NCBI GenBank assembly: GCA_025450555.1
Contig: JANWHF010000299.1
Coordinates: 1 to 13,125, forward strand
Length of the DNA stretch: 13,125 nucleotides
Origin: Tepidisphaeraceae bacterium
Lineage (GTDB): Bacteria; Planctomycetota; Phycisphaerae; Tepidisphaerales; Tepidisphaeraceae
Direction: 5' to 3'
Positions 1-6,517 of this stretch are shown here, piece by piece. Position numbers and translations under genes: made by a program. The notes below the pieces were generated by a model, which was given only the letters and a program-made list of their open reading frames with translations, did not search any database and had not been told where the DNA came from. Numbering within the stretch: the stretch's first letter is position 1; each line of letters opens with the position of its first letter.

Positions 1-660
1 GCGCCGCGGCAGCGGCCTTCCGTGGCTCAACACCGAAGCCGTGTCGGCACTGTCGCCAAACGTCCAACCCTCGAAATGCTCCGGGGCAAATGCGACCGGC
101 TCCAGCCGCACGACGCCCGTTGCCTCCAGCCCACCGGCTGGCTTGCCAAACAAATAATCGGCCTGCACATGCGCCTCGAGCGAATCAGCCGGCACTCGGC
201 CCGCATCGGCAACAGCCTTTCCCGCGCTTCGCATCTCCGCCGCCACCTTCATCCGTTGCGGCATGAACTCTTCAACGAGAAATGTGATCTGCCCAAACGC
301 ACGATCCGGCCTTTTCTCATCGCCCGGCAATTCAACCCGCGCCGTCCATCTTCCAGTCGGCAGATCCTCAGGAAGCGCCAAATCCATCGACGACGCGCCA
401 TCGCCATCGAGCGGCTGCATCTTGTTCTGCCAGATGCGTAAATCAGGCCGGCAGATGTCCCAGCGAATGGGAAATGTGCCCGGCTTAGCATGCTCTGGGC
501 CGCGGACGATCGCGCGCAGGTGAACCGTCTCGCCCGGGCGATAGACGCCGCGATCGCTGTAGACGAAGGCTTCAAAGCCGGTTCGCAGATACGGCTTTCC
601 TCCTGTATCTCCGTCGGCAAGATTAATCGCTCCGCTTCGCAGGTCGAGCCAGGTCAAATT
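1..660 (-). pseudogene. Alpha-2-macroglobulin family protein, continuation in shifted frame (partial)
   Basis: Reading leftward from 660 in the frame whose codons begin at 660, 657 and so on, all 220 codons to the window edge are open. The product starts NLTWLDLRSGAINLADGD and contains the block AFVYSDRGVYRPGETVHLRA (about 510-560), which is the hallmark of the MG2 domain of alpha-2-macroglobulins (TDR-x-x-YRPG-x-x-V). Further on, FLVEEFMPQRMKV is the usual linker to the next macroglobulin domain. This is the natural continuation of the 623-2365 reading frame, displaced by +1 by the 7-bp duplication at 661-674. No initiation signal is needed or seen at its beginning. It is marked as a pseudogene part because it cannot be translated from the upstream start in the given sequence. 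Alternatives are an assembly error or a switchable allele. The gene continues past position 1. Confidence 0.75.
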
Positions 661-2365
661 CCGCCAGCCGCCAGCCCGTGCGGGCATCTGATGAACCGTT
701 TTCGACTTCGCTTGCCGGTTGATCGGCGACGATCACGGTCGGATTCTCACCACTCGCCGGCGTAATCTTGAGCTGCCCGAGGCCATCGGCATCAGTAATG
801 ACCTGCCCGAGCAACTGATTTTTGTTTGAATAGACGCGCGCCCGCACACCCTGAATCGGTTTGGCGCTGCTGAGCGACGCTGCCCAGATGGTGACGCCCT
901 GCCGACCGCTCTTGGCCGATAAACCGATGTCCGACAGCGTCACGAGGGCGGTCGTGTGGTCGATCAGTCGTTCTTCATCATCGTCAGTTGCATCAGACGA
1001 GCGGCTGATTCGCGGGTCGACCGCCCCCATCGCCAGCTCGTAGACGCCATCGCGGAATTCGCCCGCCGGCAGCAAATCATCCAGCGAAAGCCGAAGCGCC
1101 TGCTCCTTGTTTTTCTCGGATGAAAAGCGGAAATCGCGAATTGCGACGCGCTGCCCGTAATCGATTGGATTCTGTGATCGTCGCGAGTCGGCATTGCGCC
1201 ATTCAACCAGATTCGAGTCATAGACCCGATTGATCCGCAGCCGCACGTGCGAGTAGTTCACCACATGCGCCAGCACGGTTCGATTGCCCTGCGATCCCAG
1301 ATACCCCTCCTGATGCTCAAACCAGATGCCCGGGTCGCGATCGGGAATCTGCACACCAATCGTTTTGGGTCGAGGAACGTTCGGCGCCAGGTCCTGCGGC
1401 GCTTTGGCCACTTTGACGATGTATCGCGTGCCCGGCACGAATGGGCCATGGACGGTGATATCGTGATAGCTTCGTTCGAGCGTAAAAGCGACGGTCGGCT
1501 CGATGCTGAGCACCTGCCGCAATGCGGCAAGATCGATCGGGTTGTTGCAGGACAAGGTGATAAATGGGTCACCTTGGGATGGAGAATAGCCCCGCGCCTC
1601 GGTCAGCACTCTCTCCACCCCGATCTCCACCTGGCGAACCTGATCAGCCTCCAGGCCGAGCGGCCCCTGCGTCCCACAAATCCCTTTCTTCAAAATGGCT
1701 TCAACGAACTTTCCATTTTGATCCAGCAACTGCGTTACCGTATTGGTGCGGACACGGAGCGTCGTGCCGGCCACGCTGCCAGCCGTTTCAAAGGAGATTG
1801 GTTCCCCGTGCGGGCCGCGCAGGCTGGCGAAACGATTCAAGTCGGCCGGCAGCACCGCATCGTTGAAGGCAAACTCCAGCAGGATGCGGTCATTTTCATC
1901 GACAGCCAGTTGCCGGACGTTTTCCAGCCGAAGCGGCGCGGTGTGAACCGTGGCAGTAAAGGGATGCGACAGCAGCGCGCCATCTCGGCCGCGAATCGAC
2001 TCAGGCACCAGCGTAGCCATATAGGCGGTCGCTCCGCGCAATGGCTGCTTTGGAACAAACCGCAGCGTCTGGCCATCCGAGATTTCCCACCGCCCCTCCA
2101 GCGGCGGAGAAAATTTAGCCGGGGCCGGTGCGCCCTTCTTCAGCGGCGAAAGTTCCGTGTTAAAGGCCCATGTGAAGGCGGCATTCGGATCGACTTCCGA
2201 TCCATCGCCCGGCAGGAATTGCTTGACTTTTAATACCGTCGTGGATCGCGAGCCCCACCAGCGGTCGTAGGCGACCCAGATCGCGCTGTTGGCCAGCACA
2301 AAACAGAGAACGGTGATCCAGAACCGCCGGCTTCCTGCCGGCGCCGATGTGGTTTGATCGGCCAT
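623..2365 (-). CDS. Alpha-2-macroglobulin family protein, N-terminal part up to a frameshift
   Basis: Encodes about 564 native residues plus a short out-of-frame tail before a TAA at 623-625. Residues about 14-33 form one hydrophobic segment after a basic RR pair, with no lipobox cysteine, so the protein is probably anchored in the inner membrane with the rest in the periplasm. The remainder is a string of beta-rich, Ig-like segments as in bacterial alpha-2-macroglobulins, which are thought to trap foreign proteases. Family assignment rests mainly on the continuation in the next frame (1-660), which carries the conserved MG2-like block. The ATG at 2365 is supported by a strong Shine-Dalgarno sequence five bases upstream. 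The frame breaks at a 7-bp tandem duplication (661-674); the last residues (about 565-580) are therefore not native. Bacterial members are usually 1500-2000 residues, so most of the gene, including any bait region and thioester motif, lies outside the window. Confidence 0.8.
   Translation of the reverse strand: MADQTTSAPAGSRRFWITVLCFVLANSAIWVAYDRWWGSRSTTVLKVKQFLPGDGSEVDPNAAFTWAFNTELSPLKKGAPAPAKFSPPLEGRWEISDGQTLRFVPKQPLRGATAYMATLVPESIRGRDGALLSHPFTATVHTAPLRLENVRQLAVDENDRILLEFAFNDAVLPADLNRFASLRGPHGEPISFETAGSVAGTTLRVRTNTVTQLLDQNGKFVEAILKKGICGTQGPLGLEADQVRQVEIGVERVLTEARGYSPSQGDPFITLSCNNPIDLAALRQVLSIEPTVAFTLERSYHDITVHGPFVPGTRYIVKVAKAPQDLAPNVPRPKTIGVQIPDRDPGIWFEHQEGYLGSQGNRTVLAHVVNYSHVRLRINRVYDSNLVEWRNADSRRSQNPIDYGQRVAIRDFRFSSEKNKEQALRLSLDDLLPAGEFRDGVYELAMGAVDPRISRSSDATDDDEERLIDHTTALVTLSDIGLSAKSGRQGVTIWAASLSSAKPIQGVRARVYSNKNQLLGQVITDADGLGQLKITPASGENPTVIVADQPASEVENGSSDARTGWRLAEFDLARPAKRSD
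661..674. repeat. 7-bp perfect tandem duplication causing a frameshift
   Basis: The + strand reads CCGCCAG CCGCCAG (661-667, 668-674), which is CTGGCGG twice on the coding strand. Seven is 1 modulo 3, so the extra copy shifts the frame. With one copy removed, the reading is S-D-A-R-T-G-W-R-N-L-T-W-L-D-L-R-S-G, an uninterrupted alpha-2-macroglobulin sequence. Confidence 0.9.
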
Positions 2366-2370
2366 CGCTA

Positions 2371-2377
2371 CTCCTCC
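2371..2377 (-). promoter_or_regulatory. Shine-Dalgarno of the alpha-2-macroglobulin-like gene
   Basis: The coding strand reads GGAGGAG, five bases before the ATG at 2365. It fixes the start and shows that the 5' end of the gene is intact despite the later frameshift. Confidence 0.7.
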
Positions 2378-2462
2378 ATGAGCAGGCGGCGAACTGCTGT
2401 CGCGCGTAGCTTACCACGCGTACGCCACGAAGACGAGCACCAGGCGGGAAGCGCTATCGTGT

Positions 2463-3743
2463 TTATTTCTTTTTTAATGTCGGAGGGAGGACAGCCATCG
2501 CCAATGTTACGACCTCGCGCACGGAGGGGTCAGGGTCGTCGACTAACTCGTTCAGCACATCGCGCGCTTTTGCCCTGTTGGTGGACATCAACCCGACAAC
2601 TGCGCATCGGCGGACGGTTGGGTCTGAATTGCGAGTAAGCTTAACCAAAACGTCGAACCCCTCCCTGAACGCGGCCAAATTGCTGCCTGCGCACTCACCC
2701 AAATGCAGATTGCTCGGGGCAACGTCTCGCATCACTTCCGCGAGCACGGGGACCGCCTCTGACACTTGCAACTCCGCAAGGAGTGACCCGACTGCGATGA
2801 AAGTTACGATTTCTTTGCGGCGCAATACTTCCAGCAACGGCTCGCGCAATTTTTCGGGTGCCGATCGCTTCACTGCGCACATCGCCTGAACATTGCCTTC
2901 ACAAGCCATCCTCAAAAGTGCTTCGACGGCTCGCGGATCGTCCAGCTTCCCCAGGCCGTCGATCACTTCGCCGTGAATGATGTCAAAGTCGCCGCGCTCC
3001 AGCATGGCCAGCAGTTCTTCGACGGGCCAGGCTTTCAAGGGCTTGCCGAACAACCTCGGCTCGCGCGGTTTCTTTCGTTTCTTGAGCCGGCGCTTAGGCG
3101 ATCCGGGCGAGCCAACGAATTCGTCGGGCAGCGTGCCTTGAATTCCAACCGGCTGCGTCCACTCCAGCCCCGCAAATTGATGAAACTGGGCCTCCATCAT
3201 TTCCTGAAATGAGCGGTAGCGATGCGCTCCCGGCACCCAATTGGCGAAGAACCATGCCTCCCATTCGCCGTCGGCCGAGATCACCTGCGGGTTCAGCAGA
3301 TAGACCGCCGAGTCGCCGATCTCGCTGATTTGCAAGGTCTCGCACAAGTGCGATCTGCGGAAATCTACCGCGTTGGGACCATAGGCAAAATATTCTTCGT
3401 CCGCTACGCGCGGCTCCGGCCCGTAGCCGCGCGGCGATTGGTATGCCTTGATCCAGCCGGAATTCTCTTTGCGAAACCATTTCAATTGCTCCGTTCCGAG
3501 GATCTGCTGGATCGATTGCGTGGCAGCCAGCCAGCCATTGGAGGCATGTAGAAAAGACCGAAGCGAAGGCGGCAGGTTTGCCTTCAGGCGCTTTTCCGCA
3601 TCGGCAATCTGATGCTCTGTCGCGCCTGGACGGCCCGCCCATTTCGCCGACCGCGCATCAGGTGGCAACGTTTCTTCAAGAGATGACGCGACGATGTACT
3701 CGTTCCAATTCCTCAGGAACTTGTGCCAGTCGAACTGCGGCAT
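2463..3743 (-). CDS. SMI1/KNR4 (SUKH) domain protein with C-terminal HEAT-like repeats
   Basis: A 426-residue protein. Residues about 38-190 resemble the SMI1/KNR4 (SUKH) fold: GATEHQIADAEKRLKANLPP, then LRSFLHASNGW, match the usual GA-E-I-x-x-E-x-RL-x-x-LPP-x-x-x-FL-x-x-SNGW pattern. A basic linker follows (about 213-225, PKRRLKKRKKPREPR). Residues about 250-420 form alpha-helical HEAT/armadillo-like repeats, for example LDDPRAVEALLRMA and DDPDPSVREVVTLAMAVL. There is no signal peptide or membrane segment, so it is probably cytoplasmic. SUKH proteins include immunity proteins against polymorphic toxins as well as scaffold proteins; no toxin gene is adjacent here, so the role is unknown. The ATG at 3743 is preferred; a GTG lies directly before it (3746). 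It is separated by 97 bp from the downstream alpha-2-macroglobulin-like gene in the same direction. Confidence 0.85.
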   Translation of the reverse strand: MPQFDWHKFLRNWNEYIVASSLEETLPPDARSAKWAGRPGATEHQIADAEKRLKANLPPSLRSFLHASNGWLAATQSIQQILGTEQLKWFRKENSGWIKAYQSPRGYGPEPRVADEEYFAYGPNAVDFRRSHLCETLQISEIGDSAVYLLNPQVISADGEWEAWFFANWVPGAHRYRSFQEMMEAQFHQFAGLEWTQPVGIQGTLPDEFVGSPGSPKRRLKKRKKPREPRLFGKPLKAWPVEELLAMLERGDFDIIHGEVIDGLGKLDDPRAVEALLRMACEGNVQAMCAVKRSAPEKLREPLLEVLRRKEIVTFIAVGSLLAELQVSEAVPVLAEVMRDVAPSNLHLGECAGSNLAAFREGFDVLVKLTRNSDPTVRRCAVVGLMSTNRAKARDVLNELVDDPDPSVREVVTLAMAVLPPTLKKK

Positions 3744-3748
3744 CACTT

Positions 3749-3770
3749 GGAGCTCGTCAGGAGCTCGTCA
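3749..3770. repeat. 11-bp perfect tandem duplication at the SUKH-HEAT ribosome binding region
   Basis: GGAGCTCGTCA occurs at 3749-3759 and again at 3760-3770. On the coding strand this places TGACGAGCTCC twice immediately before the start codon at 3743/3746. The only purine-rich candidate ribosome site (GAG) lies within the copy nearest the start. Confidence 0.85.
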
Positions 3771-3925
3771 GCTTTCGTTTGCTTCGGATGCATTTACGCT
3801 TCGCTCAAAAATGCGCGCGAGTACTCGTTCTACAACCGTCTTGCAGACAACTACTTAAATGCAAAAATGTAAACTTTTTCCCTATATAGTGGGGAGATAC
3901 GTTTTTTGCGCGAGGCATTTGGGCT
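3771..3925. other. AT-richer intergenic region between cyclase and SUKH-HEAT genes
   Basis: This stretch holds no convincing gene. It has an AT-rich core at about 3855-3910 with the 8-bp palindrome CTATATAG flanked by CCC and GGG, a possible promoter or weak hairpin region for the leftward SUKH-HEAT gene. No -35/-10 pair with good spacing was found, and no GC-stem plus T-run terminator. Confidence 0.3.
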
Positions 3926-5059
3926 TCAACCCGCCAGCTTCTCAGTCTCATTGGACCGATGGCGGGATTGTTCCAGCACCTTCAAGACCAATTCCCGGTC
4001 GGCGGCGACGGAATAGTCGCCGTCTTCGTTCAGGAATGCGCCCGGCGATTTGAGCAGCAGAAACCGCAGCCCTTTTTGCGTGCGCTTGTTGTCGTGCAGC
4101 ATCGTTTCGTACACCTGCGCGGGCGACAGCTCGATCGGCAGATGCACCGGCGTGCCGAGCCGGCTTCCAAGAATGCGATAGTGATCTTCAACAAACTCGC
4201 GCGAAGAGTGGCCCATCGCGTGGCTCAGCTCTGCTGCCAGGCACATGCCGATCGATACTGCTTCGCCATGAAGCAGCCGCCCGCGGGATAGCCATTCGAT
4301 GGCATGGCCAAAGGTGTGGCCATATTCCAGTGAAATTGCGGAGCCTTTCTCACTGGGATCGCCGGCGATGATGGGCCGCTTCGATTCAATCAACTCCAGA
4401 AGGAATTGCGAAAAATGCTCACCCGATTTCCACAATTCGACCAATTTTTCCGCCCGCGCGACGCTCGACTGCGTAATGAAGACGTTCTTGACGCCTTCCA
4501 CGACGCCGGCGGCCTGCTGGCGCAACGGCTCGGTGCGCGGGTAGTCGGCATCGGCCCAGATGAAAAGCGGCGCATGATAGACGCCGAACTGGTTCTTCCC
4601 TTGCGCGCCGTTGATGGCCTGTTTGTTACTGAGGGTGCTGTCGGTCTGTGCGGTGACGGTTGTGGGGATTTCGACAAAGCGAATTCCCCGATAAATCAGC
4701 GCTGCCGCCAGGCCCACGACGTTGCCGACCACTCCACCACCCAGCGCCAGCAAAAGCGAATCGCGCGTGGCTCCGCGCGCGACCAATTCTTCGCAGAGAT
4801 TCTGCAGTGTGCTCCAGTTTTTATGCCCCTCGGTGTCGTCGATCAGCACCGGCTGACAGCGAATCGAATGGCGTTCAAACGTGGTCAGAAGCGTCTGGCC
4901 AAAAAGGCGCAGGACTTTTGCGCTGGTAATCAGAAAGCATCGATCGAAGGAATGTCGCCGCAGATATTCCGGCAATCGGTCGGAAATTCCCTGCCCGAAA
5001 TAGAACGGACTGCTGACCGACAGGCCAGTTTCAAATTGCGTCAGTTGCTGCACTTGCAT
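3926..5059 (-). CDS. Sugar-phosphate cyclase of the 3-dehydroquinate synthase family, 2-deoxy-scyllo-inosose synthase-like
   Basis: A 377-residue cytosolic NAD- and metal-dependent cyclase. Visible landmarks are GGGVVGN (107-113), the dinucleotide-binding loop; IPTT (131-134); K146-Q-A-I-N150 and G154-K-N156; E188 in AGVVEGVKN; H248 and H252 in EYGHTFGHA; and H264 in LLHGEAVS. E188, H248 and H264 correspond to the family's metal ligands. Classical dehydroquinate synthases have GGG-x-x-GD and GGK-T/x-x-IN. Here the D is N113 and the lysine lies in KQAIN, as known for 2-deoxy-scyllo-inosose synthases (glucose-6-phosphate to 2-deoxy-scyllo-inosose). That substrate is inferred, not shown. No aminotransferase, glycosyltransferase or other aminoglycoside gene is adjacent. 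The ATG at 5059 is preferred over an upstream in-frame TTG at 5116, because the TTG overlaps a consensus -10 box and the ATG gives the usual family length. No clear Shine-Dalgarno precedes it. Confidence 0.85.
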   Translation of the reverse strand: MQVQQLTQFETGLSVSSPFYFGQGISDRLPEYLRRHSFDRCFLITSAKVLRLFGQTLLTTFERHSIRCQPVLIDDTEGHKNWSTLQNLCEELVARGATRDSLLLALGGGVVGNVVGLAAALIYRGIRFVEIPTTVTAQTDSTLSNKQAINGAQGKNQFGVYHAPLFIWADADYPRTEPLRQQAAGVVEGVKNVFITQSSVARAEKLVELWKSGEHFSQFLLELIESKRPIIAGDPSEKGSAISLEYGHTFGHAIEWLSRGRLLHGEAVSIGMCLAAELSHAMGHSSREFVEDHYRILGSRLGTPVHLPIELSPAQVYETMLHDNKRTQKGLRFLLLKSPGAFLNEDGDYSVAADRELVLKVLEQSRHRSNETEKLAG

Positions 5060-5115
5060 GGTGGTGGGTTTGCGCCCGAGAAACGCCGGACGCGGCTCCG
5101 CGGGGGTACGCCTCA

Positions 5116-5121
5116 ATTATA
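5116..5121 (-). promoter_or_regulatory. Consensus -10 box (TATAAT) upstream of the cyclase gene
   Basis: The minus strand reads TATAAT at 5121-5116, 57 bases before the ATG at 5059, leaving a leader of roughly 50 bases. No good -35 hexamer lies 16-18 bases further upstream, so this may be a weak or activator-dependent promoter. Its position makes the TTG at 5116 an unlikely start codon. Confidence 0.4.
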
Positions 5122-5334
5122 CGTTAGGCGGCAAGCAATGTTGCAGAGTTTAGAATTCGCGCCAAGCGCGCAGTTCCGGGCAAAATCTGCCCCAGCGCGA
5201 TCAAGGCGGTGCAACATCCCAAAAGTGCTAAGAATATCGTTTTCGTTGCACGGCGTAGCATCGGGATAGTCCACGATCTCCCTCGCTCAATGCTCCCTTC
5301 TGGGCACGAGCCGAGCTTGGGAACAATTCATACG

Positions 5335-5393
5335 AATCTCAAATCAGAGATTTCAAATCTCAAATTTGAATCCTAGATTTGAAACTCGAATTC
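5335..5393. repeat. AT-rich cluster of nested inverted repeats
   Basis: A perfect 10-bp inverted repeat, TTTCAAATCT (5351-5360) and AGATTTGAAA (5375-5384), encloses the palindrome CAAATTTG (5361-5368). The left arm also forms GAGATTT-C-AAATCTC (5347-5361), and further left AATCTC (5335-5340) pairs with GAGATT (5347-5352). Several alternative hairpins are thus possible. Composition is strongly AT-rich inside GC-rich DNA. It lies downstream of the rhamnose operon and could act as a transcript end or as a dispersed intergenic repeat. Confidence 0.75.
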
Positions 5394-5394
5394 G

Positions 5395-5420
5395 CCGCCA
5401 TCGGCGTCCGCCATCGGCGT
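5395..5420. repeat. 13-bp perfect tandem duplication
   Basis: CCGCCATCGGCGT is present at 5395-5407 and again at 5408-5420, in the 3' flank of the substrate-binding protein gene. No function is evident. Confidence 0.85.
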
Positions 5421-5429
5421 TCGCGAACG
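5418..5429. repeat. 12-bp perfect palindrome CGTTCGCGAACG
   Basis: This uninterrupted self-complementary sequence lies about 20 bp beyond the stop codon of the binding protein and overlaps the end of the 13-bp duplication. It has the form of a dimeric protein binding site, but it has no loop and no T-run and so is not a terminator. Its function is unknown. Confidence 0.5.
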
Positions 5430-5449
5430 ACTCCGGCAGTGAAGTTCTC

Positions 5450-6517
5450 CTAGAAGTTGTACTGATCAATATTCTTTTTCGTGAACGTGAAGGGCTTGCC
5501 GAGAAGAATATTGTCTTTGTCGATGTCGATCTTCCCCAGCCGCCCTGCATCGATCGACGTTGCGCCGGCTTTGAGCTTGCCGGTCGCAAGATCATTGGAT
5601 GCCCAGACGGCGAGGTAACCCAGGTTCATCGTATTCCAGAGCACGATGTCATCGGTGATGCCTTCGTGGACATATTTCTTGTTGTCATTCGGCAGCCCCA
5701 GCCCCAGCACCTTCACGTCCTGCCGGGCTGATTGTTTGACCGCTTCAGCCGCTCCAGGAACGGCCGGCGAGCAGATCGCCATGATCAGCTTCACTTCCGG
5801 ATGGGCGTTCATGATGGCATTGGCTTTATCGAAGGCCATCTGCTGCTTGTCATCGCAAGGCTCGGTCACGACCAGGTGAATATTGGGATATTTCTCCGCT
5901 CGGCGCTCTTCGATGTAATGCCGCCATTGGTTCATGTTGGCGGCGGTGAGCGATGCTGTGATGATCGCAAAATCGCCCTTGTTTCCTAGCACTTTTGCGG
6001 CATTGTCCATCAGCGTATAGCCGATGCCCTGGGCCGTCGCCTGATTGACAAAAAAGTCGCGGGCATCCGGATCGGCATCGGAATCCCAGGTGATCACTTT
6101 AATGCCTGCCTTGCGCGCTTTGCGGAGCGCAGTCGAAATCCCATCCGCATTTTCGACTGCGACCGCAATCACATCAACCTGCCGGGTGATCCAGGTTTCG
6201 ACGATTTCATTTTGCTTGGCCGGGTCAGGCTCTGTGGGGCCATCCCAAAGGAGATTCACATGCAAAGCCGCCGCCGCCTCATCCGCCCCCTGCTTGCAGG
6301 CGATGAAATAAGCATTGCCCTTGCTCTTGGGCATCATGGCGATGGTGACGGGTTTCGAATTGCTCGAAGGCTCCGCGCCGTTGCCATTGCCCGCGGTCAC
6401 AAATCCAGAGCGCCCGCCATCAGCCAGCGAATGGACGAGCCAGACATTTCCGCCCGCGACGATCAGCGCCGCCGCCAGGATCACGGCACAGAGCACCGCA
6501 ATCTGCGAATTCTTCAT
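5450..6517 (-). CDS. rhaS: Rhamnose-type sugar-binding protein, internal start within the fusion frame
   Basis: Begins at ATG 6517 (MKNSQ) inside the permease-binding protein frame and gives 355 residues. The Shine-Dalgarno GAGGAGG eight bases upstream is the strongest in the operon, so independent translation is likely. Residues about 6-28 are a hydrophobic leader after a single lysine, with no lipobox and no clear signal peptidase site, so it may stay as a membrane anchor. A low-complexity G/N/S linker (about 35-55) precedes a periplasmic-binding fold of the RhaS/LsrB group: WDGPTEPD, then VITWDSDADPDAR, NQWRHYIEERRAEKYP, and the C-terminal FTKKNIDQYNF, which matches the usual end of this family. 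L-rhamnose as ligand is inferred from rhaA in the same operon; autoinducer-2 or another 6-deoxysugar cannot be excluded. The symbol follows the rhizobial rhaSTPQ naming. Confidence 0.75.
   Translation of the reverse strand: MKNSQIAVLCAVILAAALIVAGGNVWLVHSLADGGRSGFVTAGNGNGAEPSSNSKPVTIAMMPKSKGNAYFIACKQGADEAAAALHVNLLWDGPTEPDPAKQNEIVETWITRQVDVIAVAVENADGISTALRKARKAGIKVITWDSDADPDARDFFVNQATAQGIGYTLMDNAAKVLGNKGDFAIITASLTAANMNQWRHYIEERRAEKYPNIHLVVTEPCDDKQQMAFDKANAIMNAHPEVKLIMAICSPAVPGAAEAVKQSARQDVKVLGLGLPNDNKKYVHEGITDDIVLWNTMNLGYLAVWASNDLATGKLKAGATSIDAGRLGKIDIDKDNILLGKPFTFTKKNIDQYNF

Larger units (their letters stand above)
5122..5449. other. Non-coding region between the rhamnose operon end and the cyclase promoter
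   Basis: No ORF here resembles a gene; open frames on the + strand are shadows of the cyclase. The part next to the cyclase (5122-5330) shows nothing recognisable. The part next to the binding-protein stop codon holds the AT-rich inverted repeats, the 13-bp duplication and the palindrome listed separately. No classical GC-stem plus T-tract terminator was found behind the rhamnose operon; the inverted repeats are the only hairpin-forming candidates. Confidence 0.5.

Noticed and set aside
22..441. Open frames on the + strand opposite the alpha-2-macroglobulin-like gene
   Set aside because: Arg/Pro/His-rich composition without family features; they are antisense shadows of a recognised coding frame.
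249..620. 123-codon minus-strand ORF immediately after the frameshifted gene
   Set aside because: It is the wrong frame; the MG2-like conserved block lies in the neighbouring frame over the same bases.
1247..2233. 328-codon + strand ORF
   Set aside because: Long only because of GC-rich antisense codon bias; no ribosome site, no domain, and it lies entirely within the anchored minus-strand gene.
2366..2462. Terminator hairpin between the SUKH-HEAT and alpha-2-macroglobulin-like genes
   Set aside because: Only a 5-bp CGCGT/ACGCG stem with no T-run was found.
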